From Streptomyces diastatochromogenes (GTDB taxonomy: Bacteria > Actinomycetota > Actinomycetes > Streptomycetales > Streptomycetaceae), in assembly GCF_002242805.1 (NCBI RefSeq), contig NZ_MCGQ01000031.1:62001-126000 (forward strand): a stretch of DNA of 64,000 nucleotides, given 5' to 3'. Below are positions 45,366 to 54,240 of the stretch, piece by piece. Made by a program: the position numbers and the translations under genes. Positions within the stretch are counted from its first letter, which is position 1, and every line of letters begins with the position of its first letter. Below the pieces are notes generated by a model that made no database searches, had not been told where the DNA came from, and saw only the letters and a program-made list of their open reading frames with translations.

Positions 45366-46187
45366 GTGAGTGTCGTACCCGCGGAGGTTCTGCCGGGCGG
45401 TGCCCGGGCCGTGCCGGAACCGGCCCGGCCCGCGGACGAGCTGGCACCGCCCGCGCGGCTGTGGCCGTCGCTGGTGGCCGTCTACCGGGCCCAGCTGTCC
45501 CGGGCCCGGGTGGCGCGCATTCCGCTGCTGTTCGTGGCGACCTTCCAGTCCGTCGGCATCGCCGTGATGATGCGCGGTGTCGTCGACAGCGGCAGCGAGG
45601 CCCAGTCCGTGGTGGCCGGGTCCTCGGTGCTCGTCGTCGCGTACGTCGCGCTCAATCTGCTGTCGCAGTACTTCGGGCAGCTGCGGGCCAGCGGCGGGCT
45701 CGACCACTACGCCACGCTGCCGGTGCCGCCCGCGGCGGTGGTGCTGGGCGCGGCGGGGGCGTACGCCTCCTTCACCGTGCCGGGGACCCTCGTGACCGCC
45801 GTCTTCGGCTGTGTGCTGTTCGGGCTGCCGCTGTCCAACCTCTGGATCCTGGTGGCGGTCGTTCCGCTCGCCGGGGCCGCGCTCGCCGGGCTCGGCGCCG
45901 CCTGCGGGCTGCTCGCGCCGCGGCCCGAGCTGGCCACGCTGCTCGGGCAGCTCGGCATGTCGGCGGCGCTGCTGCTCGGTGTGCTGCCGGCCGACCGGAT
46001 GCCGGAGATCGTACGGCTGGCCCGGGACCTGCTGCCGTCGACCTACGGCGTGGAGGCCTACGCGCGGACCTTCGAGGCCCACCCGGACTGGGCCGTCGTC
46101 CTCGCTGACCTGGGAGTCTGCGCGGGGGTCGGAGTGATCTCGCTGGCCGTGGCGACCTGGGCGTACCGCAGGGCAGCCGTCCGATGA
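45366..46187 (+). CDS. ABC-2 type transporter permease
   Basis: 273 residues from GTG 45366 with AAGAGGAG nine bases upstream. Six hydrophobic segments (about 50-70, 78-100, 112-135, 140-165, 172-195 and 245-268) and a Pro/Ala-rich cytoplasmic N-terminus fit ABC-2 exporters of the DrrB group. The sequence LPSTYGVEAYARTF near the end is the family's last loop. It pairs with the ATPase at 44276. Confidence 0.88.
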   Translation: MSVVPAEVLPGGARAVPEPARPADELAPPARLWPSLVAVYRAQLSRARVARIPLLFVATFQSVGIAVMMRGVVDSGSEAQSVVAGSSVLVVAYVALNLLSQYFGQLRASGGLDHYATLPVPPAAVVLGAAGAYASFTVPGTLVTAVFGCVLFGLPLSNLWILVAVVPLAGAALAGLGAACGLLAPRPELATLLGQLGMSAALLLGVLPADRMPEIVRLARDLLPSTYGVEAYARTFEAHPDWAVVLADLGVCAGVGVISLAVATWAYRRAAVR

Positions 46188-46221
46188 CGCGGCCCACAGC
46201 GCGACCTGGCACGATGTCAGA

Positions 46222-46896
46222 GTGACCGCACCGCTGACTCCGCCTCCGCCGCCGCACGACGACTCCCCGCACCAGGTCTGGCAGGCGCCGCCGCCGGCCG
46301 GGGCGCCGGTGGGAGGCCAGTACGAACAGGACGGCCCTGGGATGAAGACCGAAGTCCGGGAAGCCGTCGTGATCGCGATAGCAGTGGCGCTGGGCGGGGT
46401 GTTGTTCGGGCTGCTGTGGTGGTGGCTGGCGCCGCATGTGCCGCTGGTGGGGGACGAGGTCGACAAGAGCTGGGTCGTCTACCTCAAGGACACCGAGGGG
46501 GAGCAGGCGGCCGGGGTGGACGGGACGTTCACGCTGCTGGGGTTGGCCTTCGGGCTGGTCAGCGCGGTCGTCGTGTTTCTGTTCCGGCGGCGTGGGGGTG
46601 TGCCTCTCGTGGTGGCACTCGGGCTGGGCGCCCTGCTCGGGTCGGTGCTGGCGTGGCGGCTCGGCCTCTGGCTGGGGCCCGGGTCCGATGTGATCGCTCA
46701 CGCGAAGGCGGTGGGGAAGGGGGTCACCTTCTCGGCGCCGTTGAAGCTGGGGGCGAAGGGGGCGCTGCTGGCTTGGCCGTTGGCCGCGGTGCTGGTGCAT
46801 CTGGGGCTCACGGCGTTGTTCGGACCGCGGGATCCTGAGGAGCCGTATCCGCACGGGCCGGCCCCGAAGGACTCGTACGGAGCCCCGCTGGCGTAA
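46222..46896 (+). CDS. DUF2567 family membrane protein
   Basis: 224 residues from GTG 46222. A Pro/His-rich cytoplasmic N-terminus (1-45) is followed by four membrane helices (about 46-68, 98-120, 124-148 and 176-198). VVYLKDTEGEQAAGVDGTFTL in the first outer loop and WRLGLWLGP are the recognisable family stretches. Function unknown; this type is widespread in streptomycetes and mycobacteria. It ends five bases from the convergent YbaK-like gene. Confidence 0.75.
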   Translation: MTAPLTPPPPPHDDSPHQVWQAPPPAGAPVGGQYEQDGPGMKTEVREAVVIAIAVALGGVLFGLLWWWLAPHVPLVGDEVDKSWVVYLKDTEGEQAAGVDGTFTLLGLAFGLVSAVVVFLFRRRGGVPLVVALGLGALLGSVLAWRLGLWLGPGSDVIAHAKAVGKGVTFSAPLKLGAKGALLAWPLAAVLVHLGLTALFGPRDPEEPYPHGPAPKDSYGAPLA

Positions 46897-46901
46897 GCCC
46901 G

Positions 46902-47405
46902 TCAGCCGCGCCCGATCGGTGCCAGTACCGCCTCCGTCAGCTTCGTCAGATCCTCCGGAGACAGTTCCACCTCCAAGCCCCTGCGGCCCGCCGAGATACA
47001 GATCGTGGCGTGGGACTCGGCCGAGTCGTCCAGGACGGTGCGGAGCTTCTTGCGCTGGCCCAAGGGGGAGATGCCGCCGCGGACGTATCCGGTGGTGCGT
47101 TCGGCGAGGGTGGGGTCGGCCATCGTCGCCCGCTTGCCGCCCACCGCCGCGGCCAGGGCCTTGAGGTCGAGGGTGCCGGAGACCGGGACCACCGCCACCG
47201 TCAGCGCGCCGTCCACGTCGGCCACCAGGGTCTTGAAGACCCGGTCGGGGGAGACGCCCATCGCCTCCGCCGCCTCCTCGCCGTAGGAGGGGTGGGCGGG
47301 GTCGTGGTCGTAGGAGTGGAGGGTGAAGTCCACGCCCGCCGCCGTCAGGGACACCGTCGCGGGAGTGCCTCCGGACTGCTGCTGCTTCTTCGACTTCTTC
47401 GCCAT
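46902..47405 (-). CDS. ybaK: YbaK/EbsC-type Cys-tRNA(Pro) deacylase
   Basis: 167 residues from ATG 47405. It hydrolyses mischarged Cys-tRNA-Pro and so protects proline codons. The YbaK/ProX domain fills the protein: VFKTLVADVDGALTVAVVPV with the essential Lys after the first strand, DLKALAAAVGGKRATMADP, and GYVRGGISPLGQRKKL. The basic Gln-rich N-terminus (MAKKSKKQQQ) is variable. It is 22 bases downstream of the LON-domain gene on the same strand. Confidence 0.92.
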   Translation of the reverse strand: MAKKSKKQQQSGGTPATVSLTAAGVDFTLHSYDHDPAHPSYGEEAAEAMGVSPDRVFKTLVADVDGALTVAVVPVSGTLDLKALAAAVGGKRATMADPTLAERTTGYVRGGISPLGQRKKLRTVLDDSAESHATICISAGRRGLEVELSPEDLTKLTEAVLAPIGRG

Positions 47406-47427
47406 CGGGGTGTCGGCCTCGGTTCGC

Positions 47428-48168
47428 TCAGTTCAGGCTGGTCGGCGTCCGCGTCAGCTCGAACGCGGGCAACGACGGAAGGTTACGGATGATGGCCGTC
47501 TCCGAGCGAAGGAGTTTCAGCTCGTCCCGGAGCCGGGAGGCGGTGTCCGGCGCCTGCAGCAGCCGTTGCTTGGTCGGGGTGTCCAGGACCATCGCGGCCG
47601 CCACCAGGTAGGAGACCACCGAGGGGTCGTCCGGGAGGTCGGCGCCCGAGGAGAGGGAGCGCTCGCGGGCTCCCGCGAGGCGCTTCTGGTACTGCCGGAA
47701 GGCGCGCAGGACGCCCTCGGCCAGGGCGCCCGCCTCGTCGCCGGGGTCCTCCGGCAGCTCCTCCAGCTCCGCCGTCAGGTACGGGCCCGACGCGTCCACG
47801 GACAGCAGCCGTACCCGGGTCGTCCCGGTCGCCAGCACCTCGAACGTGCCGTCGGCGCGCTCCCGGATGGTCGCCGCGTCCGCCACACAGCCCACGCCGT
47901 GGAAGGACTTGAGCGGGTCCGGGCCGAAGCCCGCGGCCGGGCCCCGCTCGGGCTGTGCGGTCGGATCGGGCATGCCCGGCGCGCTCGCTGCCACCTCGTG
48001 GCCGTCGCGGATCGCCACGACGGCGAACCGGCGCGGTTCGTCCTCGGGGGTCTTCAGCAGCTCGCGCATCATGGCGCGATAGCGCTCCTCGAAGATGTTC
48101 AGGGGCAGCACGAGCCCGGGGAACAGCGCCGAGTTCAGCGGGAAGAGAGGGAGACGGACGGTGGTCAC
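47428..48168 (-). CDS. LON substrate-binding domain protein
   Basis: 246 residues from GTG 48168. It has only the N-terminal domain of Lon protease: LPLFPLNSALFPGLVLPLNIFEERYRAMM at the start (a 17-residue core, PLFPLNSALFPGLVLPL, is the clearest part), FGPDPLKSFHGVGCVAD and the helical C-terminal half (PDDPSVVSYLVAAAMVLDT). There is no ATPase or protease domain. Stand-alone proteins of this kind have no settled function; substrate or ligand capture is inferred. Confidence 0.88.
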   Translation of the reverse strand: MTTVRLPLFPLNSALFPGLVLPLNIFEERYRAMMRELLKTPEDEPRRFAVVAIRDGHEVAASAPGMPDPTAQPERGPAAGFGPDPLKSFHGVGCVADAATIRERADGTFEVLATGTTRVRLLSVDASGPYLTAELEELPEDPGDEAGALAEGVLRAFRQYQKRLAGARERSLSSGADLPDDPSVVSYLVAAAMVLDTPTKQRLLQAPDTASRLRDELKLLRSETAIIRNLPSLPAFELTRTPTSLN

Positions 48169-48179
48169 GACGCCCCAGC

Positions 48180-49232
48180 CTAATGGTCGGGGGCGGGGGC
48201 TCGGCCGCGGTGTTCGTTCCGCGGTCGAGCGGGTGCCGCCAGCAGTTCGGTCACGGTGGTTCCGGGAGCGGTCGTGAGCAGTGCCTCGCGCAGCCGCAGG
48301 AAGCGGCCCAGCGGGTCGTCGGAGAACCGGTCCCAGGGGAACGAGGTGGCGTACGGGCCGATCAGACGCAGCTGGGTGCGGGCGTCCTCCCAGCGTTCCA
48401 GCCGGGCCAGGACGTACACCAGCTTGTTGCGGATCTCGGCGGGCCAGGGTGTGGCCGCCGGGAACCGGCCGGAGAGCGCGATCGCCCGGTCGGCAGCCGC
48501 CTCCAGCCGCTCGCGCGGTACCTCGGGGCCGCAGCCGTCGGTCAGGTAGGAGAGGGCCGCCCGGGCCGGCAGCGCCTGGACGAGCGAGTCGGCCGGGGCG
48601 TCCTGCGCGGCCAGGTCGGCGAAGTCGAAGCACTCGCGGTGCGAGCCGTGCCAGGAGGTGCCCAGGTAGCGCAGGGCGGCCACATGGCAGCCGTAGTGGT
48701 GCGGGGCGCGCCGGACCGCCGCCTCCCACAGCTCCTCGAAGTAGCGGTGCCCGGCCCGGGAGCCCCTCGCGTGGTCGAGCGCGATCCGCCAGGGCACCGG
48801 ATCGCGGTCGTCGGCCCGGGCAGCGGCCGTGATCAGCGGGCTCACCTCGCGCAGCAGCTCGGCGCGGGCCGGGGAGGGCCAGGCGCGGTCCACCGCCAGC
48901 TGCGCCGCGACGAGCGCGACGTCGGGGTCGTCCGGGGCGGCCGCGCGCCAGGCCTCGAACCACTCGGAGCGCGAGCGGGCGAAGGCCGCGAGGCGCCTGG
49001 CGTAGCGGTCGTGGTCCTCCCACTCGGCCGCCGCGCGCGTGGTGGCGAGCAGAGCGGAGGCGGCGCCGAACTCGCCCCGGCCGGCCGCGACCAGCGCGGG
49101 GGACAGGCGTTCGTCGGGCGCGTCGAGGACGGCCTCGTCGCCGGCCGCCGGTGGGTCGGCGGGGCGTGAGGCACGTCGTGTCATCCGTGTGGGGCGGAAG
49201 AACGCCGGCAGCAGAGCCATGGTGTCGACCAT
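48180..49232 (-). CDS. Unassigned soluble helical protein
   Basis: 350 residues from ATG 49232; an in-frame ATG at 49220 is an alternative and the ribosome site is weak for both. I recognise no family. The sequence is Ala/Arg/Trp-rich and mostly helical, with repeated helix pairs such as FARSRSEWFEAWRAA, DPVPWRIALDHARG and RRAPHHYGCHVAALRYLG that resemble tetratricopeptide-type scaffolds. No signal peptide or membrane segment. The upstream region 49233-49404 is unusually AT-rich for this genome and should hold its promoter. Confidence 0.7.
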   Translation of the reverse strand: MVDTMALLPAFFRPTRMTRRASRPADPPAAGDEAVLDAPDERLSPALVAAGRGEFGAASALLATTRAAAEWEDHDRYARRLAAFARSRSEWFEAWRAAAPDDPDVALVAAQLAVDRAWPSPARAELLREVSPLITAAARADDRDPVPWRIALDHARGSRAGHRYFEELWEAAVRRAPHHYGCHVAALRYLGTSWHGSHRECFDFADLAAQDAPADSLVQALPARAALSYLTDGCGPEVPRERLEAAADRAIALSGRFPAATPWPAEIRNKLVYVLARLERWEDARTQLRLIGPYATSFPWDRFSDDPLGRFLRLREALLTTAPGTTVTELLAAPARPRNEHRGRAPAPDH

Positions 49233-49404
49233 TGAAAGTCCGCAGGTCGGGCGTGCGCCAGAGGGTCCGGGCAAGTCATGGAAGGTTGTACGCCCGACGG
49301 TCAAGGACAAGTAAAAGGTGATTGTTCAACTAATGTGGTGTACCTGACCAATGTGACGTACATGTCGATGAACCGGGCATCCGTACGTGCCGGTGAACCG
49401 GGCG

Positions 49405-50982
49405 TCAGCCCCGCCGCAGCAGCCGGGTCGCCCCCGCCGCCACCGTCGTCGCCAGGATCCAGCCCAGCAGGATCATCGCCGCGGCCAGCCACTGCCAGCC
49501 GCCGCGCAGCTGCCACTGGCCGACCTGGCCCAGGTCGATCACCGGCAGCAGCAGGTCCAGCGTGAACAGGGCGGCACTCCAGGACGGATGGCCGCCGGGG
49601 TTCACCGGCGGATGGCCGGCGTGCGAGAAGGCCAGCGTGCCCGCCGCCCACAGCACCGCCATCCACACCGCGGCCCGGCCCGGCCGGTAGCCGTACGCCA
49701 CCGTCCAGTCCTGGACGTACCCCCAGGACTTGGCGGCCAGCGGCAGCGTCTCGCGGCGCCGGCGCTGCTTGGCGAGCAGCACCTCGCGGGCGTCCTCGTC
49801 CTCCCCGGCCGCCCGCAGCACGGTGGCCAGCCGCTCGTACGGCTCCGGGTTGTACTCGGCGGTGGCCGCCGCCACCCAGTCCAGCCGCCGGGTCAGCGGG
49901 AACGGTCCCTGCGGTACGAGGTTCTCGTACGCGAAGCCGCCCATGTGGAGGCTGCCCGGGCCCGGCCAGCTGCCCGCGTGGTCCACCAGGTTGACGATCC
50001 GCGCGCCGGACAGCACCACCTTCCCGCGCTGCGGCCGGTCCCCGAGGAAGCGCAGCTCGGGCGTCTGCACCCGGCGCAGCGACAGCTCCTGGTCGTCGGT
50101 GAAGCCGAACCGGGCCCGCTCCAGGTCCACGGCGTCCCCGAACCGCCCGTCGTCCAGCCGTATCCCGCCCCGGCACTCGAAGCGCTGGATGCGTGTCCCG
50201 CGCGCGGGGGTCGTCCCGCTCAGCAGCGGGTTGCCCACGCCGGCCGGGGTCAGATACAGGGTGCGCCCCACGGTCAGCTGGGGGGCGTTCAGGGCCAGGC
50301 GCGCGTACGGGTTGGCCAGTCTCGCTCCCCGCAGGCTCAGCGAGACCCCGATCTTGGCGCTGCGCAGGCTCAGCTCGCCGTGCGACTCCAGCAGTTCCGC
50401 CTGCAGGTCCTGGCCCACGGTCATGCCGTCCGCGGCGATCGAGCGGCCGCTGCGGTCCCGGTAGACGATCGCCTGGTTGAGCAACAGGTCCGTGCCGATG
50501 TGCGCGTCGGTCAGTCGCACCCCGTTCTGGAAGCGGCAGCGCGGCAGGTGCAGATCGCCCTCGGTGTGCACCCGGGCCGCCTCCAGGCGCGGCACCGCGC
50601 AGTCCACCAGACGCAGGGTCGTGAACCGGGCCTCGGGCAGGAGGATCTGGTCGTCGAAGCGGCAGCCGCGCAGCTCCATGTACGGCGTGACCGTGCCGCC
50701 CGCCAGCTCCACCGTGCCGGTGACCCGCACGCCGGTCAGCTTCAGGGAGGACACCCGGCCCGCGAGCGCGGGCGGCCCGTCCAGCAGCAGCCAGCAGATG
50801 ATGCGCGCCCGGACGCTCCGCTCGGGTCCCCAGGGATGCCCGCCGTGCGGATCGTCCACGACGGCGTCCCCGCTGCTCAGGTCGTACACGCTGCCGTTGC
50901 GGAAGGCCTGCCACATGCCCGCCTCGGCCGCGGTCAGGTCGTCCGGCAGGTCCCCGGCGTGGATGCCGGCCCCCTCGGTCAC
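49405..50982 (-). CDS. Membrane protein with right-handed beta-helix-like repeats
   Basis: 525 residues from GTG 50982, with a strong AGGAGG repeated in the leader. Residues 60-400 consist of about twenty-residue repeats of the type VTGTVELAGGTV, YMELRGCRFDDQILL and EGDLHLPRCRFQNGVRL, which resemble pentapeptide or beta-helix coils. The last 90 residues hold two or three membrane helices, with GYRPGRAAVWMAVLWAAG at the start. Similar genes in streptomycetes are often labelled membrane-associated oxidoreductase, but I see no cofactor motif to support that. Function unknown. Confidence 0.75.
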   Translation of the reverse strand: MTEGAGIHAGDLPDDLTAAEAGMWQAFRNGSVYDLSSGDAVVDDPHGGHPWGPERSVRARIICWLLLDGPPALAGRVSSLKLTGVRVTGTVELAGGTVTPYMELRGCRFDDQILLPEARFTTLRLVDCAVPRLEAARVHTEGDLHLPRCRFQNGVRLTDAHIGTDLLLNQAIVYRDRSGRSIAADGMTVGQDLQAELLESHGELSLRSAKIGVSLSLRGARLANPYARLALNAPQLTVGRTLYLTPAGVGNPLLSGTTPARGTRIQRFECRGGIRLDDGRFGDAVDLERARFGFTDDQELSLRRVQTPELRFLGDRPQRGKVVLSGARIVNLVDHAGSWPGPGSLHMGGFAYENLVPQGPFPLTRRLDWVAAATAEYNPEPYERLATVLRAAGEDEDAREVLLAKQRRRRETLPLAAKSWGYVQDWTVAYGYRPGRAAVWMAVLWAAGTLAFSHAGHPPVNPGGHPSWSAALFTLDLLLPVIDLGQVGQWQLRGGWQWLAAAMILLGWILATTVAAGATRLLRRG

Positions 50983-51080
50983 CGCTCCTCCTTCCTCCTC
51001 TGACTACTCGCTGTCACCTTCCTCGTACACCCGTTCATGCCCGCTGAGTGACGCCTGATACACACGATGTGCTGTGCCTT

Positions 51081-51098
51081 CTGGGGGGATACCCCCAG
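51081..51098. repeat. GC-rich hairpin upstream of hisD
   Basis: CTGGGGG (51081-51087) and CCCCCAG (51092-51098) are exact 7-base arms around GATA. It lies 118 bases before hisD, within the 233-base gap 50983-51215. Similar short palindromes are frequent in streptomycete intergenic DNA, so a specific function is not implied. Confidence 0.5.
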
Positions 51099-51215
51099 AC
51101 CCCCCGCGATCTTCCGGATTCCGGCCAGGCTATGTACCGCCCACTGTCCCGCGTTCTGTATCAGCCATTGATACGCGCGGACGGCTCCCGACCCCGGTCT
51201 GAGAGAATTGACACC

Positions 51216-52541
51216 GTGATCTCCCGAATCGATCTGCGCGGCGACGCCCTTCCCGAGGGCCCCGCCCTGCGCGACCTGCTGCCCCGAGCCGACTTCGACG
51301 TTCAGGCCGCCCTGGAGAAGGTGCGTCCGATCTGCGAGGCCGTGCATCATCGGGGTGACGCGGCGCTGATCGACTTCGCCGAGAAGTTCGACGGAGTACG
51401 GCTGGAATCCGTCCGTGTCCCGGCCCAGGCGCTCGCCGACGCGCTGGAGGCCCTCGACCCGGCCGTGCGCGCGGCCCTGGAGGAGTCCATCCGCCGCACC
51501 CGCCTGGTCCACCGTGCGCAGCGCCGTTCGACGCACACCACCAAGGTCGTGCCCGGCGGGTCCGTCACCGAGAAGTGGGTGCCGGTCGACCGCGTCGGGC
51601 TGTACGCCCCGGGCGGCCGCTCGGTCTACCCGTCCTCCGTGGTCATGAACGTGGTGCCCGCGCAGGAGGCCGGCGTCGAGTCGATCGCGCTCGCCTCCCC
51701 GGCCCAGGCGGAGTTCGGGGGGCTGCCGCACCCGACGATCCTCGCCGCGTGCGCCCTGCTCGGCGTGGACGAGGTCTACGCGGCCGGCGGCGCCACCGCC
51801 GTCGCGATGTTCGCGTACGGCACCGAGTCCTGCCCGCCCGCCAACATGGTCACCGGCCCCGGCAACATCTGGGTGGCCGCGGCCAAGCGCTACTTCACCG
51901 GCAAGATCGGCATCGACGCCGAGGCCGGTCCGACCGAGATCGCGGTCCTCGCGGACGACACCGCCGACCCGGTGCACGTGGCCTCGGACCTGATCAGCCA
52001 GGCCGAGCACGACCCGATGGCGGCGGCCGTGCTGGTCACCGACTCGGTCGAACTGGCGGACGCGGTGGCGAAGGAGCTGGAGCCGCAGGTCGCGGCCACC
52101 AAGCACATCGAGGACCGGATCGTCCCGGCCCTCAGCGGCAAGCAGTCCGCGATCGTCCTGGTCGACGGCATCGAGGAGGGCCTCAGGGTCGTCGACGCGT
52201 ACGGCGCCGAGCACCTGGAGATCCAGACCGCCGACGCCGCCGCGGTCGCGGACCGGGTGAGGAACGCGGGCGCGATCTTCATCGGCCCCTGGTCCCCCGT
52301 CTCGCTCGGCGACTACGCGGCCGGGTCCAACCACGTGCTGCCCACCGGCGGCTGCGCCTGCCACTCCTCCGGCCTGTCCGTCCAGTCCTTCCTGCGTGGC
52401 ATCCACGTCGTGGACTACACCAAGGACGCGCTGGCCGAGGTCGCGCACCACGTGGTGACGCTGGCGGAGGCGGAGGACCTGCCCGCGCACGGCGCGGCGA
52501 TCAAGGCGAGGTTCGGTTGGAAGGTGCCTGAGAGCAAGTGA
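51216..52541 (+). CDS. hisD: Histidinol dehydrogenase
   Basis: 441 residues from GTG 51216. It oxidises histidinol to histidine in two NAD+-dependent steps. Signatures: GRSVYPSSVVMNVVPAQEAG, VTGPGNIWVAAAKRYFTGKI, GIDAEAGPTEIAVLAD and the zinc/catalytic region ISQAEHDPMAAAVLVTDS, then YGAEHLEIQT and GSNHVLPTGG. No ribosome site precedes the GTG, and GAGAAT ends seven bases upstream, so translation may be leaderless. It is the first gene of the his run; its stop overlaps hisC. Confidence 0.97.
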   Translation: MISRIDLRGDALPEGPALRDLLPRADFDVQAALEKVRPICEAVHHRGDAALIDFAEKFDGVRLESVRVPAQALADALEALDPAVRAALEESIRRTRLVHRAQRRSTHTTKVVPGGSVTEKWVPVDRVGLYAPGGRSVYPSSVVMNVVPAQEAGVESIALASPAQAEFGGLPHPTILAACALLGVDEVYAAGGATAVAMFAYGTESCPPANMVTGPGNIWVAAAKRYFTGKIGIDAEAGPTEIAVLADDTADPVHVASDLISQAEHDPMAAAVLVTDSVELADAVAKELEPQVAATKHIEDRIVPALSGKQSAIVLVDGIEEGLRVVDAYGAEHLEIQTADAAAVADRVRNAGAIFIGPWSPVSLGDYAAGSNHVLPTGGCACHSSGLSVQSFLRGIHVVDYTKDALAEVAHHVVTLAEAEDLPAHGAAIKARFGWKVPESK

Positions 52542-53647
52542 ACTTCGGAATCGACGATCTTCCCGTACGGGACGAGCTGCGCGGCAAGTCCCCCTATGGC
52601 GCGCCCCAGTTGGACGTCCCCGTACGGCTGAACACCAACGAGAACCCGTACCCGCTGCCCGAGCCGCTGGTCGAGCGGATCACGGAGCGCGTGCGGGAGG
52701 CCGCCCGCGACCTGAACCGCTACCCCGACCGGGACGCGGTCCAGCTCCGCACCGAGCTGGCCAAGTACCTGACGAAGACCGGCAAGTACCCGCTCGGCAT
52801 CGAGAACGTGTGGGCCGCCAACGGCTCCAACGAGGTCATCCAGCAACTGCTGCAGACCTTCGGCGGACCGGGCCGCACCGCCATCGGCTTCGAGCCGTCG
52901 TACTCGATGCACGCGCTCATCGCGCGCGGTACGGGGACGGGCTGGATCTCGGGTCCTCGCAACGAGGACTTCGACATCGACCTCGCCGTGGCCGAGCGGG
53001 CCATCGCCGAGCACAAGCCCGACGTCGTCTTCATCACCACCCCCAACAACCCCACCGGCAACGCGGTTCCGCCGGAGACGGTCCTCGCGCTGTACGACGC
53101 GGCCCAGGCGGCCAAGCCGTCCATGGTCGTCGTCGACGAGGCCTACATCGAGTTCAGCCACGGCGACTCGCTGCTGCCGCTGCTGGAGGGCCGGCCGCAC
53201 CTGGTCGTCTCCCGCACCATGTCGAAGGCGTTCGGCGCGGCCGGCCTGCGCCTCGGCTACCTCGCCGCGCACCCCGCGGTCGTGGACGCCGTACAGCTCG
53301 TCCGGCTGCCGTACCACCTCTCGGCGATCACCCAGGCGACCGCCCTGGCCGCCCTGGAGCACACCGAGACGCTGCTGAAGTACGTCGAGCAGCTGAAGTC
53401 GGAGCGGGACCGGCTGGTCGCCGAACTGCGGGCGATCGGTTACGACGTCACCGCGTCGGACGCGAACTTCGTGCAGTTCGGGCGGTTCGAGAGCGCCCAC
53501 GAGGCCTGGCAGAAGATTCTGGACCGGGGCGTCCTGGTCCGGGACAACGGCGTACCGGGGTGGCTGCGGGTGTCCGCCGGAACCCCCGAAGAGAACGACG
53601 CGTTCCTCGACGCGGTTCGGGAACTGAAGAAGGAGTTTGAGGCATGA
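52538..53647 (+). CDS. hisC: Histidinol-phosphate aminotransferase
   Basis: 369 residues from GTG 52538, overlapping the hisD stop (GTGA). PLP-dependent, fold type I: it transaminates imidazole acetol phosphate. The PLP lysine is K230 in SRTMSKAFGAAGLRLGYL; TPNNPTGN and VVDEAYIEFS are other active-site motifs, and LNTNENPYPLP near residue 30 binds substrate. Its stop overlaps the start of hisB by four bases. Confidence 0.97.
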   Translation: MNFGIDDLPVRDELRGKSPYGAPQLDVPVRLNTNENPYPLPEPLVERITERVREAARDLNRYPDRDAVQLRTELAKYLTKTGKYPLGIENVWAANGSNEVIQQLLQTFGGPGRTAIGFEPSYSMHALIARGTGTGWISGPRNEDFDIDLAVAERAIAEHKPDVVFITTPNNPTGNAVPPETVLALYDAAQAAKPSMVVVDEAYIEFSHGDSLLPLLEGRPHLVVSRTMSKAFGAAGLRLGYLAAHPAVVDAVQLVRLPYHLSAITQATALAALEHTETLLKYVEQLKSERDRLVAELRAIGYDVTASDANFVQFGRFESAHEAWQKILDRGVLVRDNGVPGWLRVSAGTPEENDAFLDAVRELKKEFEA

Positions 53648-54237
53648 GCCGCGTAGGACGTGTGGAGCGCACCACCAAGGAGACCTCGGTCCTCGTCGAG
53701 ATAGACCTCGACGGCACCGGGCGGACCGACATCGCCACCGGCGTCGGCTTCTACGACCACATGCTCGACCAGCTCGGCCGGCACGGTCTGTTCGACCTGA
53801 CCGTGAAGACCGACGGCGACCTGCACATCGACTCCCACCACACCATCGAGGACACCGCCCTCGCGCTCGGTGCCGCCTTCAAGCAGGCCCTCGGCGACAA
53901 GGTGGGCATCTACCGCTTCGGCAACTGCACGGTCCCGCTGGACGAGTCCCTCGCCCAGGTCACCGTGGACCTGTCCGGCCGCCCCTACCTCGTGCACACC
54001 GAGCCCGAGAACATGGCGCCGATGATCGGCGAGTACGACACGACGATGACCCGGCACATCCTGGAGTCCTTCGTCGCCCAGGCGCAGATCGCGCTGCACG
54101 TGCACGTGCCCTACGGGCGCAACGCGCACCACATCGTGGAGTGCCAGTTCAAGGCGCTCGCCCGGGCTCTGCGCTACGCCAGCGAGCGCGACCCGCGCGC
54201 GGCCGGCATCCTCCCCTCCACGAAGGGCGCGCTGTAA
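53644..54237 (+). CDS. hisB: Imidazoleglycerol-phosphate dehydratase
   Basis: 197 residues from ATG 53644, overlapping hisC. It is the single-function dehydratase, without the histidinol phosphatase domain of the enterobacterial fusion. Two similar half-domains bind the manganese pair: DHMLDQLGRHG with DSHHTIEDTALALG, and FGNCTVPLDESLA with RNAHHIVECQFKALARAL. All motif histidines are present. The next start is three bases after the stop. Confidence 0.97.
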   Translation: MSRVGRVERTTKETSVLVEIDLDGTGRTDIATGVGFYDHMLDQLGRHGLFDLTVKTDGDLHIDSHHTIEDTALALGAAFKQALGDKVGIYRFGNCTVPLDESLAQVTVDLSGRPYLVHTEPENMAPMIGEYDTTMTRHILESFVAQAQIALHVHVPYGRNAHHIVECQFKALARALRYASERDPRAAGILPSTKGAL

Positions 54238-54240
54238 CCC

